From positions 1-64,000 of the forward strand of contig CAZSQG010000001.1 of NCBI GenBank assembly GCA_964608615.1: a stretch of DNA of 64,000 nucleotides, read 5' to 3'. The stretch is from CALEUX01 sp964608615. GTDB taxonomy: Bacteria > Bacteroidota > Bacteroidia > Bacteroidales > Marinilabiliaceae. Shown piece by piece: positions 54,371 through 63,711 of this stretch. Position 1 is the stretch's first letter. Every line of letters begins with the position of its first letter. The position numbers and the translations under genes are program-made. The notes beneath the pieces are model-generated. The model ran no database searches and had not been told where the DNA came from. It saw only the letters and a list, made by a program, of their open reading frames with translations.

Positions 54371-54628
54371 TTACTTGCTATTACTCTTGATGAATGCCGC
54401 CAGTGAATTAATCGATTGCATGGCTTCCTTGCCTAAAGCTTGGTCGGTGATTTTTATGCCATACTCCTTTTCCAGAAGCACAATTATCTCAAGCGCATCA
54501 ATTGAGTCCAAGCCTAAACCATCGCCAAAAAGGGGCGCGGCAGCATCAATCTCATCCGAGGTTATTTCTTCAAGGTTAAGTTGTTCAATAAGTTCAACTT
54601 TTAATTTTTCAATTAAATCTGCGTTCAT
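54371..54628 (-). CDS. Acyl carrier protein (A)
   Basis: An 85-residue acidic four-helix carrier. The phosphopantetheine site is GLGLDSIDALEI, with Ser42 in the DSx motif. It carries the growing chain for the adjacent ketosynthases. It is one of two carriers in the cluster; the other is at 59252. Confidence 0.9.
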   Translation of the reverse strand: MNADLIEKLKVELIEQLNLEEITSDEIDAAAPLFGDGLGLDSIDALEIIVLLEKEYGIKITDQALGKEAMQSINSLAAFIKSNSK

Positions 54629-54653
54629 AGGAGGTCGTTATAAATAAAAAATA

Positions 54654-55250
54654 TCACTTGTTACTGAGTAAGAAGAGGCTTGCAAAATAGATATTATTCT
54701 CGTCATAGTCGATAAAACCGGTCACGCATAAATTGGTGTGTCCTTCATCGAAAAGAATTTGCGCGTATCGAAACATGAATTCCCGGTCGAATTTCTCCTG
54801 AACTAGCATGATTTCTTCACCTTTAAAACCATTTCGGATGCAAATTTCTCCTGTTACAATATTCGGCAAGGTGTAAACAAATAATGCCGGACTTGGAACA
54901 TCAGCGATGGATTTTTGGTATTCGGTATCGGTATTCAGTGATGACGATTTGCATGCCAAAGCTAATGCAATACGACCCTTTTCGTTATCTGAAATTTCAA
55001 AATTTTGCAACAGAAACTCAGTAGTCAAAAAACCAAGTTTAGACATGTTCGACATCTTATAAAACTTGGGATACGTTATTTCCAACTGTTTGTATAGATA
55101 CTTCGCAAATGCCGAAAAATCATCTGTATCAGTAAAAGATTCAATCTGAACGCCATCTTCGTAGAGGGAGCCTTCTTTAATTTCTATATGTTTAAGTACG
55201 TCCACCTTGTTATATTTTTTTGAGTAACACTGCCGCATTGCATCCTCCAA
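54654..55250 (-). CDS. Small ketosynthase-fold protein (N-terminal KAS half, no active Cys)
   Basis: A 198-residue protein that resembles only the first half of a ketosynthase: YKMSNMSKLGFLTTEFLLQN (about residues 63-82) and FVYTLPNIVTGEICIRNGFK (about 130-149). The position of the active Cys reads EKFDREF, so it cannot be catalytic, and the His-containing half is missing. It is too well placed between active partners to be a random remnant, and it has an intact frame. It may be a structural or chain-length partner. It overlaps the ketosynthase gene upstream by 41 nt. Met5 is an alternative start. Confidence 0.7.
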   Translation of the reverse strand: MEDAMRQCYSKKYNKVDVLKHIEIKEGSLYEDGVQIESFTDTDDFSAFAKYLYKQLEITYPKFYKMSNMSKLGFLTTEFLLQNFEISDNEKGRIALALACKSSSLNTDTEYQKSIADVPSPALFVYTLPNIVTGEICIRNGFKGEEIMLVQEKFDREFMFRYAQILFDEGHTNLCVTGFIDYDENNIYFASLFLLSNK

Positions 55251-56328
55251 AACCAGAGGCCAGTTTCAGTACTGAGTTAATAGTTTGATGGCGGGTCATA
55301 TTTACAATGGTTATTGGCTCGGATACGCCGATAGTATCAAAACCCATTGTTTTTATGATGGTGTTGTTTTTCATCGCTTCAATGCTGATGATGGATTCTA
55401 AAAGACCTGCGGCTCCTAGTGTATGGCCAAAATAACCCTTTAAACTGTTCACAGGCGTTTGGTTTAATCCGGCCCTGCTAATGGCTACGGCCTCCATGTT
55501 ATCGTTGTAGGGCGTGGCGGTACCATGTGCTGAAATAAGGTCTACCCCTTCGCCACCAAGAGTGTGACTGATGGCAGCAAGTAAGCCTTCGCCCGTACGC
55601 GATGGTCCGGAAATATGGTTTGCATCGTTGTTGATGGAGCCATTAACGATTTCGGTAAAGGACTGAGCTGATTTATTTGATATAACAACCGTTGCAGCCG
55701 CCTCGCCTAAGCTTAATCCGTCACGTTTTTCGTCAAATGGCTTGCAAGGCAATGGGCTTAGCGACATGAACGACTGAAAACCTGAAACGATGAATTTTGA
55801 AATCACATCGGCACCAACAACCACTGCATTATCGTACTTTTTGGAGGCAATTAACCGTTTTGCCAAAAGCATTGCCGACAACCCTGAAATACAGGCATTT
55901 GAAATAACGAGGGGCGTGTTTTGAGCAGCAAAGAAACCGGCTATAACGTTGGCTGCTTTCCAGAGGTACACTCGGTCGGGCGAAAATCCACCGGCATCGG
56001 CCAACAATTCGATGTTGCCTTTGGTGGTTGATAAAATGAGAATGGTCCGGGGTGATTTTATATCAACAGCAGAATTTTGAAGCGCCTTGGAAACCGACAA
56101 AATGCAAATCTGTTCAAACCTTGTATAACCCTTATTTACTGTCAATTCGGCAGATTCCAGTTGCAAACGATCCTGATCTATAATGGATGCCTGCAAGGGT
56201 ACTTTAGAAAAAGGAGAGTCCACATACGCTTTGAGGCCGGAAAAGCCGGAAAAGACATTTTTAAAGTTCTCTTCCGTAGTAAATCCAAGTGAGGAAATTA
56301 TATTGCTTGATTCTATAAAAACTGACAT
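55210..56328 (-). CDS. Beta-ketoacyl-ACP synthase (B)
   Basis: A 372-residue ketosynthase, shorter than the FabF-like ones (398 and 407). The Cys lies in VISNACISGLSAM (Cys146), with histidines in ISAHGTATPYND (about 285) and LKGYFGHTLGAAG (about 322). It is therefore potentially active. With the Cys-less 198-residue protein just downstream (41-nt overlap) it may form a second KS-partner pair. It begins 27 nt after the thioesterase gene. Confidence 0.85.
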   Translation of the reverse strand: MSVFIESSNIISSLGFTTEENFKNVFSGFSGLKAYVDSPFSKVPLQASIIDQDRLQLESAELTVNKGYTRFEQICILSVSKALQNSAVDIKSPRTILILSTTKGNIELLADAGGFSPDRVYLWKAANVIAGFFAAQNTPLVISNACISGLSAMLLAKRLIASKKYDNAVVVGADVISKFIVSGFQSFMSLSPLPCKPFDEKRDGLSLGEAAATVVISNKSAQSFTEIVNGSINNDANHISGPSRTGEGLLAAISHTLGGEGVDLISAHGTATPYNDNMEAVAISRAGLNQTPVNSLKGYFGHTLGAAGLLESIISIEAMKNNTIIKTMGFDTIGVSEPITIVNMTRHQTINSVLKLASGFGGCNAAVLLKKI

Positions 56329-56355
56329 CTTGTATGATTATGGTTTTAGTTGCGG

Positions 56356-56781
56356 TTACAGCAACCCAAATTTTCTTTGCCATTCGATGTAAAAATCAGG
56401 ATTGGAAATTTCCATCTCCCCCTTTAAATCAATAAACACCTGAATGCTGCGGGCTTTTAAAACAACGGCATTGTCTGATTTGCGCCAGATTCTATAGTCG
56501 AAAATAATTTTGGCCGCATCGGTCCTCACAAATTTGGTTTCAATAACCACCTGCTCGCCGTACCTGGTTTGCTTGGTATAATTGATGTCGAGCTTAACGA
56601 TGGGTGTCATGAAACCCTTTTCAAAAACATCATTGTAACCCATACCGAATTCGCGTCCAAAAGCCTCACGACCATCCTCGAGATATTTGACGTAATTTCC
56701 GTGCCAAACAACTGCCATTGAGTCAACCTCGCTAAAACGCACGAAGGTTTCGGTGGTGTTTATCAATTCCTGTTTTTCCAT
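56356..56781 (-). CDS. Acyl-CoA/ACP thioesterase, 4HBT family
   Basis: A 141-residue hotdog protein. FVRFSEVDSMAVVWHGNYVK (residues 13-32) has the family Asp and the HGNY motif. In aryl-polyene clusters a thioesterase of this type releases or edits chains. It is unrelated to the housekeeping copy at 5845 beyond the shared family. It lies 27 nt upstream of the ketosynthase gene and 27 nt downstream of the other hotdog gene. Confidence 0.85.
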   Translation of the reverse strand: MEKQELINTTETFVRFSEVDSMAVVWHGNYVKYLEDGREAFGREFGMGYNDVFEKGFMTPIVKLDINYTKQTRYGEQVVIETKFVRTDAAKIIFDYRIWRKSDNAVVLKARSIQVFIDLKGEMEISNPDFYIEWQRKFGLL

Positions 56782-56808
56782 TCAATCTATAATTCTAAAA
56801 CTTAAATT

Positions 56809-57231
56809 CTAGTTTTCATCCACAAATATCTTCATCTCGCACTCGGCTACAACACTGTTATTCTGCCTGATAACCCCTTTAATAATGTCAACGTTTAAAA
56901 CCTGGTTTTCCAGGCTTACAGTAGTCTCAATTACAGAATTAACGGCTGGCAACGTGTGAATTACCAAATTTTTAACAGCACCAATGTAACCTAGTTTAAC
57001 CTTGGCGCTTTTCAATAATGCCGCATAGCCATTCAATGCGGCTGCGGTTTGGGCAATGTTTTCGATAAGCCCGCACTCTTGAAAGTAACCGTTTTGGCAA
57101 AAGATATTGGTTGCCGATATTTCCAAAGCGGTGGTAACCGACTTTTCGGTGGCCCTCAACAATTTGCCTACCATCACAACAGGTTCCCGCTGCGGAATAA
57201 GCTCTTTTATGTCAATATCTTCAATATTCAT
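56809..57231 (-). CDS. ApeP-like hotdog dehydratase
   Basis: A 140-residue hotdog protein of the FabA/FabZ-related ApeP type. IKELIPQREPVVMVGKLLRA (about residues 7-26) and ECGLIENIAQTAAALNGY are characteristic; the GHFPxxPxxPG site of FabZ is absent, as in ApeP proteins, which act with an ApeI partner. The other candidate partner is the protein at 49699. The frame is open to a TTG at 57264, directly after the methyltransferase stop, but the ATG at 57231 gives the conserved start. Confidence 0.75.
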   Translation of the reverse strand: MNIEDIDIKELIPQREPVVMVGKLLRATEKSVTTALEISATNIFCQNGYFQECGLIENIAQTAAALNGYAALLKSAKVKLGYIGAVKNLVIHTLPAVNSVIETTVSLENQVLNVDIIKGVIRQNNSVVAECEMKIFVDEN

Positions 57232-57264
57232 GAGGTTAGGTTTAATTGGCTGCGGATACCGCAA

Positions 57265-58341
57265 TTACTTAACCATACACTTATAAAGCGTGTGACTAAC
57301 GCCTATATCTTCAAATGATTGATCAACATACATGCCGGCTTTTTCTATTAAATTGAGCATATCTTGCGAGTGGTACATTTGGCTGCAACCGTTGGCAATA
57401 TTAGTAAAATAGAGGGTTGTAGCATGCAAACTATAGGTTGACGCCTCAAATTTTTGCTTGTCCCAATAGGTTTCCATAATGTAAAGGGAAGCACCATTGC
57501 TCAAGGCATTTTTGGCGCGAAGCAACAATTGCAAAACATCTTCCTGCGAGAAACAATCGAGGAATTGGCTCATCCAAATAACATCGGCTCCTTTTGGAAA
57601 TGGCACCGAGTGATCCAAAAGGTTTAATGGACGTCCCGAAATCCGATCTTCAAAACCATGTGCTTTGATGTTTATGTATGCTTTATTCAATTGGCCGGGT
57701 AGGTCCATAATTTCAACTTTCACATCTTTGTTAAAAGCGGCACACCTAATAGCAAACTTACCGGTGTTTCCGCCTACATCCAGCACTTTTTTAACTTGGC
57801 TGGTAATTACCAATGGCAGCACTTCAGGGAAAGCAAAATCGGAGTAAAAGTGGTCGAATCCAAACCAGCTCTTTTGAACCTCTTCGGGAAGTTGTGATAG
57901 GCCTTCGTAAACGGTATCCCAATCTCCAAAAACTTTTAAACCAGTTGGTTTGCCAGTTTTTATGGATTCGGTTAAAGAAAACATTCCCAAATAATTAACA
58001 TCGTGAGTAAAATCCATGTTTACACGGGTTAACTCATCGGATAAAATATGCCAGCCGGTTTTTGTGATTGTGTAATTGTCGTTTTCAACTTTAACCAATT
58101 CAAGGCTTAAACCAGCCTCTAGCAATACTTTAACGCCATAAACCGACAGGTCCAACTCGGCGGCAATGGCTTCCTGGGTGATGCCTATCTTGCGTTTGCG
58201 TTTAATTAATTCAAGTATGCCCAAATCGCGCAAAGCCTTGGCAGCCTGAAACATAATTGGTCCAAAGGCTATTTTTTGAGCGTCATATTTTGATTGCAAA
58301 GCCGATTTTTCATCGGAACCATAGTTTAAACTCATATTCAT
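57265..58341 (-). CDS. SAM-dependent methyltransferase, O-methyltransferase type
   Basis: A 358-residue protein. An N-terminal winged-helix dimerisation domain (residues about 15-100; ITQEAIAAELDLSVYGVKVL) is followed by a class I methyltransferase domain with VLDVGGNTGKFAI (about 185-197) and MDLPGQLNKA. The layout is that of small-molecule O-methyltransferases, and the aromatic head group of aryl polyenes is a natural substrate. The ATG at 58341 overlaps the upstream stop as ATGA, so I prefer it to the longer frame starting at 58380. Confidence 0.82.
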   Translation of the reverse strand: MNMSLNYGSDEKSALQSKYDAQKIAFGPIMFQAAKALRDLGILELIKRKRKIGITQEAIAAELDLSVYGVKVLLEAGLSLELVKVENDNYTITKTGWHILSDELTRVNMDFTHDVNYLGMFSLTESIKTGKPTGLKVFGDWDTVYEGLSQLPEEVQKSWFGFDHFYSDFAFPEVLPLVITSQVKKVLDVGGNTGKFAIRCAAFNKDVKVEIMDLPGQLNKAYINIKAHGFEDRISGRPLNLLDHSVPFPKGADVIWMSQFLDCFSQEDVLQLLLRAKNALSNGASLYIMETYWDKQKFEASTYSLHATTLYFTNIANGCSQMYHSQDMLNLIEKAGMYVDQSFEDIGVSHTLYKCMVK

Positions 58342-59234
58342 ATTTTTTCTTCTTCCCAAAATGGGAAATAATTGAACCATTGAGTTGGATATTTTCTAAC
58401 AATTACTTCTAAGTTTGAAACGTACGCCTCCACCATTTTTGTGATATCGTCTTTCCTGGTTTTCAGGTTGCCAGGGTATTCAAAAATTTCAGGCTTGGTG
58501 GCATAAAAATGATAATGCGTTGCCTTTTCTTTCAAGGTGTAAACAAATGAAACTGGAGCGCCAAATTTACTTGCGATGTAAAGCGGTCCGGTTGGGAAAG
58601 TAGCTTTTCGACCTAAAAAATTGATGGTTGAAACGCCATTACCCTCCACAAAACGATCGCCGTGCATAACCACAAATTCTTTGTTTGCAATGGCTTCCTT
58701 AATTTTCGACAGGTGCGAAAAATCGTCCTTTATTGGTATTACATTGAACTTGCGCACTATATTGTTTCGTTCTAAAAGCACCTTAATTTTTTCATGCTCA
58801 GCGTCCATCAAAACAATGTTCACTTTAACATCAATGCGATCGAGTAAATTACCTGCCAGCTCCCAGTTGCCCATGTGGGCGCCAATGAGCATGCCACCTT
58901 TACCCGAAGCGGCCATCAGACGTAAATGATCCTCGCCCTCGTAGTTAAAAGTAAAATTGGTTTTGGGCTTAACCATGAAAGTTATTTTATCGACAATAAC
59001 TTCACCCAAAAGAACGTAATTCTTGTATATCGCTGCTTGTAACTGATTGCCAGATAATCCGTGAATTGTCTGAAAATAAAACAAGATGGCCTTACTTCTG
59101 GAAAACAAAAAAAAATAAAAAGCTACAATTCTCATAAAAGAATAAGTAACTTTTCTATTTGCATGTTTTATTAAGAAAATGAAGAAGCTGTAACCAAAGG
59201 CTCCACCTCTTGTTTTACCAGACCATTTCGCCAT
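58338..59234 (-). CDS. LpxL/HtrB-like lipid acyltransferase
   Basis: A 298-residue protein of the lipid A late-acyltransferase (LPLAT) family. It starts MAKWSGKTRGGAFGYSFFIF with a hydrophobic stretch. The motif IGAHMGNWELAG (about residues 114-125) has the catalytic His and is followed by MHGDRFVEGNG. The second-half signature FPTGPLYIASKFGAPV is typical. In pigment clusters these enzymes are thought to attach the polyene carboxyl to a lipid; this is inference. The start could also be the ATG two codons upstream (59240). Its stop overlaps the methyltransferase start by 4 nt. Confidence 0.84.
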   Translation of the reverse strand: MAKWSGKTRGGAFGYSFFIFLIKHANRKVTYSFMRIVAFYFFLFSRSKAILFYFQTIHGLSGNQLQAAIYKNYVLLGEVIVDKITFMVKPKTNFTFNYEGEDHLRLMAASGKGGMLIGAHMGNWELAGNLLDRIDVKVNIVLMDAEHEKIKVLLERNNIVRKFNVIPIKDDFSHLSKIKEAIANKEFVVMHGDRFVEGNGVSTINFLGRKATFPTGPLYIASKFGAPVSFVYTLKEKATHYHFYATKPEIFEYPGNLKTRKDDITKMVEAYVSNLEVIVRKYPTQWFNYFPFWEEEKI

Positions 59235-59251
59235 AATCACGACAATGAGAC

Positions 59252-59491
59252 TTATACTCTTTCTTCAATGTATTTATACATGTCGTCAAGGGTTTTCACG
59301 TTGATCATTTCCTCCCTTTTCACTTTAAATCCAAATTCCTTTTCAATGATGACAACAATGTCAACAAAATCAAGGCTTTCGATGCCCAAATCATGAACCA
59401 ACTGAGCCTCTGGTTTTAATGCATCCGCGTCAATTTCAAATTCTTCAACAAAAAATTGATTTACAATCTGTACAATTTCTTCCCTTTGCAT
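59252..59491 (-). CDS. Acyl carrier protein (B)
   Basis: A 79-residue carrier. The phosphopantetheine site is DLGIESLDFVDI with Ser39, and the flanks are acidic. It lies 9 nt after the FabF-like gene and 11-17 nt before the acyltransferase gene. It is more like primary-metabolism ACPs than carrier A, so the two may serve different steps. Confidence 0.9.
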   Translation of the reverse strand: MQREEIVQIVNQFFVEEFEIDADALKPEAQLVHDLGIESLDFVDIVVIIEKEFGFKVKREEMINVKTLDDMYKYIEERV

Positions 59492-59500
59492 GGTATCTAC

Positions 59501-60724
59501 CTATTTTTTGAATCTTGTAACAATTAAAGTCGAGTTAGTGCCACCAAAACCAAATGAATTTGATAAAATGGTATCAATGTTTTGTTCTCTGGTTTCTGGT
59601 ATGATGTTTAATCGGGCCAATTCGTCATCGGCACTATTGAAGTTTATGTTTGGTGCAATGAATCCATTCTTCATCATCAGTAAAGAATAAATAATTTCGC
59701 TTGTACCACCCATCCACATTTCATGACCAGTCATTGATTTGGTTGAACTGATTGGTGTGTTGCAATCGCCAAAAATATCCAAAATTGCTTTGCCTTCATT
59801 TATGTCGCCAGTCGTCGTTGATGTGGCATGTGCGTTGATGTAATCAATATCGCGTGGAGTTAAGCAGGCATTTTTCAGAGCTCTTTCAAGCGAAGTTCTG
59901 GGGCCTTCTACATTTGGCACAGAAATGTGATTGCCATTGGATGAGAATCCGTAACCTCTGATTTCGCCTAAAATATTGGCGCTTCTTTTAAGTGCCGATT
60001 CCAGGCTTTCAACAATTACGGTTGCTGCGCCGCCACTTGGAACCAGTCCATCTCTATTTTTATCGAATGGTCGTGAGGCTTTAGTTGGATCGTCTTCTCG
60101 CGTTGAAAAAGCGCTTAGTCCGTCAAAACTACCCATGGACTCGGCATTGATTTCCTGCCCGCCACCGCAAATAATGATGTCCTGAAATCCTTGAGATACT
60201 AATATATAAGCCAAACCAATGGCATGTGAACTGCTGGCGCATGCGGCGCTAATGGTTAAATTGATGCCCCTCAACTTTAATATTACCGATAAATTCATGG
60301 TAATGGTTGAGTTCATAGACTGAAATATGGAGCCTGAACCAATGAGTGTGGTATCTTTTTTTGATCTTACAATATCAATGGCATCAATAACTGGAATGGT
60401 TGAACTGTCGTTGCCATAGAGTATGCCAACTTCATTTTTGGTTAAAAAGTCAAGGTCGATATTTGCATTAACCAGAGCTTCCATGGTTGCAACGTAGGCG
60501 TATTCACCTTGCTCGGGAATTCCAATGCGCTCGCGGCGCGATAATAATCCTTTAAGGTTTGGCCTTTCAATAATTCCTGTTAAGGCAGAACGAAACCCAT
60601 ATTCCTTACGTCTTGGATCAATGCCAATGCCAGATATACCATTATACAGAGAATTATTAACCGCCTCAACATTCTTGCCTATCGTTGAGTAAATTCCCAT
60701 TCCAGAAATAACAACTCTTTTCAA
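59501..60724 (-). CDS. Beta-ketoacyl-ACP synthase, FabF-like (C)
   Basis: A 407-residue ketosynthase. The Cys is in LTISAACASSSHAI (Cys162), with histidines in INAHATSTTTGD (about 298) and TKSMTGHEMWMGG (about 334). It is full length and potentially active, and it lies at the start of the block after a 452-nt gap. It could start or extend the aryl chain. Its ACP partner is immediately downstream. Confidence 0.88.
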   Translation of the reverse strand: MKRVVISGMGIYSTIGKNVEAVNNSLYNGISGIGIDPRRKEYGFRSALTGIIERPNLKGLLSRRERIGIPEQGEYAYVATMEALVNANIDLDFLTKNEVGILYGNDSSTIPVIDAIDIVRSKKDTTLIGSGSIFQSMNSTITMNLSVILKLRGINLTISAACASSSHAIGLAYILVSQGFQDIIICGGGQEINAESMGSFDGLSAFSTREDDPTKASRPFDKNRDGLVPSGGAATVIVESLESALKRSANILGEIRGYGFSSNGNHISVPNVEGPRTSLERALKNACLTPRDIDYINAHATSTTTGDINEGKAILDIFGDCNTPISSTKSMTGHEMWMGGTSEIIYSLLMMKNGFIAPNINFNSADDELARLNIIPETREQNIDTILSNSFGFGGTNSTLIVTRFKK

Positions 60725-61176
60725 TTGTGTATTATTTGTTTAGTCATTTGTCAAGTGGAACTTGCATGAGGAATAATATTGGCTCTGCCTATCTTTGATA
60801 TATCCTCTTGTCGATAGTTTTACGCTCATGCGAGTTTCACTCTTGTGAAATTGGTTAATTATTTTTATTATATGCAAAAAAAGAGACAAATAAGCATTGA
60901 CGCAATTCACATGTTTAGGCAAACTGCAATATTTTATTAAACTGCCACTGCAAATTTTGAGGGAAATATTACCCAGGAAAGGGTTTCTTTAGTAAGTTAA
61001 AACCAAAGGATTTTCCTCCAAAAACAGAGTGCGAAAGTATAAAAAAAATATTTAATAAACCAACTTCTCCATCGGCATGTGTTTCAGCAATTATTTGCTA
61101 CTAAAGTGTGAAAATATAGTGATAAATGGATACAAATAACTTATGCAATCAATAAAAACCTGGATTGTAGCTATAA
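60725..61176. other. Longest gap in the pigment cluster; possible operon leader
   Basis: 452 nt between the DUF5686 gene and the FabF-like gene, both on the minus strand. It holds an imperfect inverted repeat (60752-60845). A one-mismatch -7 core (TACTTTCG on the minus strand, 61032-61039) has a TTG 21 nt further upstream. The 60-codon frame in this gap is not convincing. It may be the promoter region of the downstream operon. Confidence 0.45.
60752..60845. repeat. Imperfect inverted repeat upstream of the FabF-like gene
   Basis: CAAGTGGAACTTGCATGAG (60752-60770) is matched in inverted order by CTCATGCGAGTTTCACTCTTG (60825-60845), 18 nt arms with three differences, 54 nt apart. The left arm also contains the short palindrome CAAGTGGAACTTG. 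It could be a leader hairpin or an operator. Confidence 0.5.
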
Positions 61177-63711
61177 TTAAAATCTGAAAACGGCACTTAC
61201 TTTAATGCCAAAAGGTTTGGGTTTATCGCCATTGACATCTATGTTAAGGTACGACAGCCGGTGAATTGCATCGATGCGAAACAGCTGGAAAATATTTTCA
61301 ATTCCGTAGGAGACTTCTACGTATGGCTTACCGCCATCAAGGGTTTTAAAGGTCGTTATGGCATTACCATCGGGAAGCGTGGCTGATAAAATACCCTTAG
61401 GATTATCCTCGGGGTGGTAAATGCCATTTCTTGCCTCATCAAAACTACCATAGGCCAAACTCGCCGTAACCACTGAGCGCCATTTCAACTTTTTAATGAG
61501 CGGTATTTTATCCAGAATAAAACCATCTTGCCGGAAGCTGAAAAAAAACTCAGCCGATTCATCCGCAATAAACTCTCCGTAGGTCATAAGGTTAAAAGAC
61601 CTCGATAGGCGGAAAAATGATTCATTGCCGTTAAACATATGGAGCAAAGGATATGGTAGCGAAGTATAGGTTTTTGCGAGTGTTAAATCGTACGCAAAAC
61701 TACCCAAGTTGCCCAGAGGAATAGTTTGCTTAATGCCCAAGGAGGTTTTGTGGTACGAAAAACCTCCATCCAAAACACCTTTTAAACCAATGCTGTAATT
61801 AAATGTGAGCGTTGGAGCCTTTGTAATTGACACCGGGAATCGTTCATTTTTATCGATGATGAAGGTGGCCTTTGGCTGATAAATGGAGGTGAAATTAAGT
61901 TCTGACACGATAATGTCTGAATTTGTTTGGGTGCGGTTTTTATCGGTATAATAAGCAAAATGGTAATCGGGACTTAAGGGACGGAAGAATTTGTGTTTAA
62001 AGATCACCTTCTGGGTGAATCCCCGGAATAAATCGGTCTCAATCCAAATTCGACCAATTTTTATTTCATTCATTTTATCGCCACCACCAAACGATGCAGC
62101 AAAGGAATTGAAGGCGCTGTTACTGTAAAATTCATCCAGAGCGCCCAAATTTTCAACATCTTCGGAATATTGAACACCAATTTTCGTCCAGCTTTTTCTC
62201 GATAAAAACCGCTCCAATTGTGCATTATATTTGAACTCCTGAAGGTTGGTGCTGTATGCCAGAAAGCCTTTGGCAATCCACTTTTCACTCAGGCTTGAAT
62301 TGGTTCTGAAACCCATCCGGAAACGATGTCCTTCCACCTCATTATTTTTGTAAAGAAGCATGTAAGGACCAACTTCTACCTTGCCGAGGTTCACAAAACC
62401 TTTTATTGACATGTTTACCAGAGCTGTTGTAATTTTCACCAATGGAATGTTTCGAAGCGTGTCAATTTTGGCAATGGATGCAATGGCCTGTGAATCAAGT
62501 GAGCTTACCCGAATTTCTTTCCAGGTTTCATTGCTTACTTTGTGTGCCGAATCGGCAATTTGGAGCTCGGTATTGTAAAAACTCAACGGGTATCGGTTGG
62601 TGGAAAAATTCTGGTTTATGGTGTACGCATTGATGAAAATGTTAACGGCATCGGATAAAATTCGCGTTTTAAATGGAATCCAGGCTCCGGTGGCCGTTGG
62701 AATCAATTCCTGCTGAATGGTAATCCGGTCAATAAAATTGAGGTTCGCCTTGTCGCCAACTTCCACTGAAATCCGTTTGAGTGCAAAGGTGGAATCGTTG
62801 ATCCAAACGGTACCATTAAAGGTGAGGTCGCCATCCCTTAATGGCGCAACGCGAACTTCGTAGCAGTATTTATCATCGATGAAAAGGCTGTCGACTAAAT
62901 GATATTTGTAAAAAAAGCGCCCCATGGTGGACAAAGGTGAAACAAACTCTTTATCCAAAATCCGAACATTGTTATTGTAAAAATTAAACCGGTTGCTCTT
63001 TTGAATCAATTGTGTTATTACATCAGATTCAACATCGGCCAAACTGTTGGTGTTAGTGGCTTTTATGACCACTTTTTCCCTTTTTGGATTCCGGAGGTAA
63101 TGAATGTCGATGCTACTCTCATTCATGTATACCGGCAAAGCTGGTACGGCACCTTCCTCGGCAACCATCGAGTGGGTATCAAAAACAGTTTCCCTTGAGT
63201 GGGGCTTATTGGAACGTCGCTTAATGATGGGCCTCAAATACAATTGAGTTCTGGTGTAGGTTTCGAGGGAATAGGCCTCCAGCCGGGCAACATTGTTGTG
63301 GCTTTCATGTGCCCAAACCTTTTTAAGTAAGGTGATGGCCGGATTTTCTCCGGGGTAAATGTTAACCTCATTTAGCCCAATTGACAAAGGGTAGAGGGTA
63401 AAGTTCAAGTTTTGCTCACGGCCTTTGATTATCGGTTTTGAAACGATGGCGTATCCAAGAATGCTGATTGTAATAGAATCCTGTGGCTCATTAGTTTCTA
63501 TGGTGTACTTCCCTTCAAAATTGGTGGTTGTGCCTATGATGGTGGATTTGTAGTAAACATTGGCAAAGGCAATTGGCTCCATGGTGGTGGCATCAACCAC
63601 GGACCCTTGAACAATTGTTGACTGCGCATGAGAGGCTGAAGCAATCAATAACAATGCCACCATCAACAATGGTTCTAATGAACGGATCAATCTGTTTAGG
63701 TTGGTTTTCAC
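61177..63711 (-). CDS. DUF5686 outer-membrane protein with carboxypeptidase-regulatory-like domain
   Basis: An 844-residue protein. Residues 1-29 are a signal peptide (ASASHAQ). A CarboxypepD_reg-like domain follows (about 33-115: QGSVVDATTMEPIAFANVYY, FEGKYTIET, SISILGY). The rest matches DUF5686, with many beta strands, and ends VSAVFRF with a terminal aromatic, as in outer-membrane barrels. It is not a TonB receptor, as no plug is seen. DUF5686 proteins recur in Bacteroidetes flexirubin and polyene clusters; a role in displaying or anchoring the pigment in the outer membrane is inference. Its start overlaps the upstream oxidoreductase stop by 4 nt (ATGA). Confidence 0.82.
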   Translation of the reverse strand: MKTNLNRLIRSLEPLLMVALLLIASASHAQSTIVQGSVVDATTMEPIAFANVYYKSTIIGTTTNFEGKYTIETNEPQDSITISILGYAIVSKPIIKGREQNLNFTLYPLSIGLNEVNIYPGENPAITLLKKVWAHESHNNVARLEAYSLETYTRTQLYLRPIIKRRSNKPHSRETVFDTHSMVAEEGAVPALPVYMNESSIDIHYLRNPKREKVVIKATNTNSLADVESDVITQLIQKSNRFNFYNNNVRILDKEFVSPLSTMGRFFYKYHLVDSLFIDDKYCYEVRVAPLRDGDLTFNGTVWINDSTFALKRISVEVGDKANLNFIDRITIQQELIPTATGAWIPFKTRILSDAVNIFINAYTINQNFSTNRYPLSFYNTELQIADSAHKVSNETWKEIRVSSLDSQAIASIAKIDTLRNIPLVKITTALVNMSIKGFVNLGKVEVGPYMLLYKNNEVEGHRFRMGFRTNSSLSEKWIAKGFLAYSTNLQEFKYNAQLERFLSRKSWTKIGVQYSEDVENLGALDEFYSNSAFNSFAASFGGGDKMNEIKIGRIWIETDLFRGFTQKVIFKHKFFRPLSPDYHFAYYTDKNRTQTNSDIIVSELNFTSIYQPKATFIIDKNERFPVSITKAPTLTFNYSIGLKGVLDGGFSYHKTSLGIKQTIPLGNLGSFAYDLTLAKTYTSLPYPLLHMFNGNESFFRLSRSFNLMTYGEFIADESAEFFFSFRQDGFILDKIPLIKKLKWRSVVTASLAYGSFDEARNGIYHPEDNPKGILSATLPDGNAITTFKTLDGGKPYVEVSYGIENIFQLFRIDAIHRLSYLNIDVNGDKPKPFGIKVSAVFRF

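Noticed and set aside
57234..57264. TTG start for the ApeP-like hotdog gene
   Set aside because: It adds 11 unconserved residues; the ATG at 57231 matches the family N-terminus.
60740..60922. A 60-codon minus-strand frame upstream of the FabF-like gene
   Set aside because: It spans the inverted repeat, lacks any motif and has no support beyond being open.
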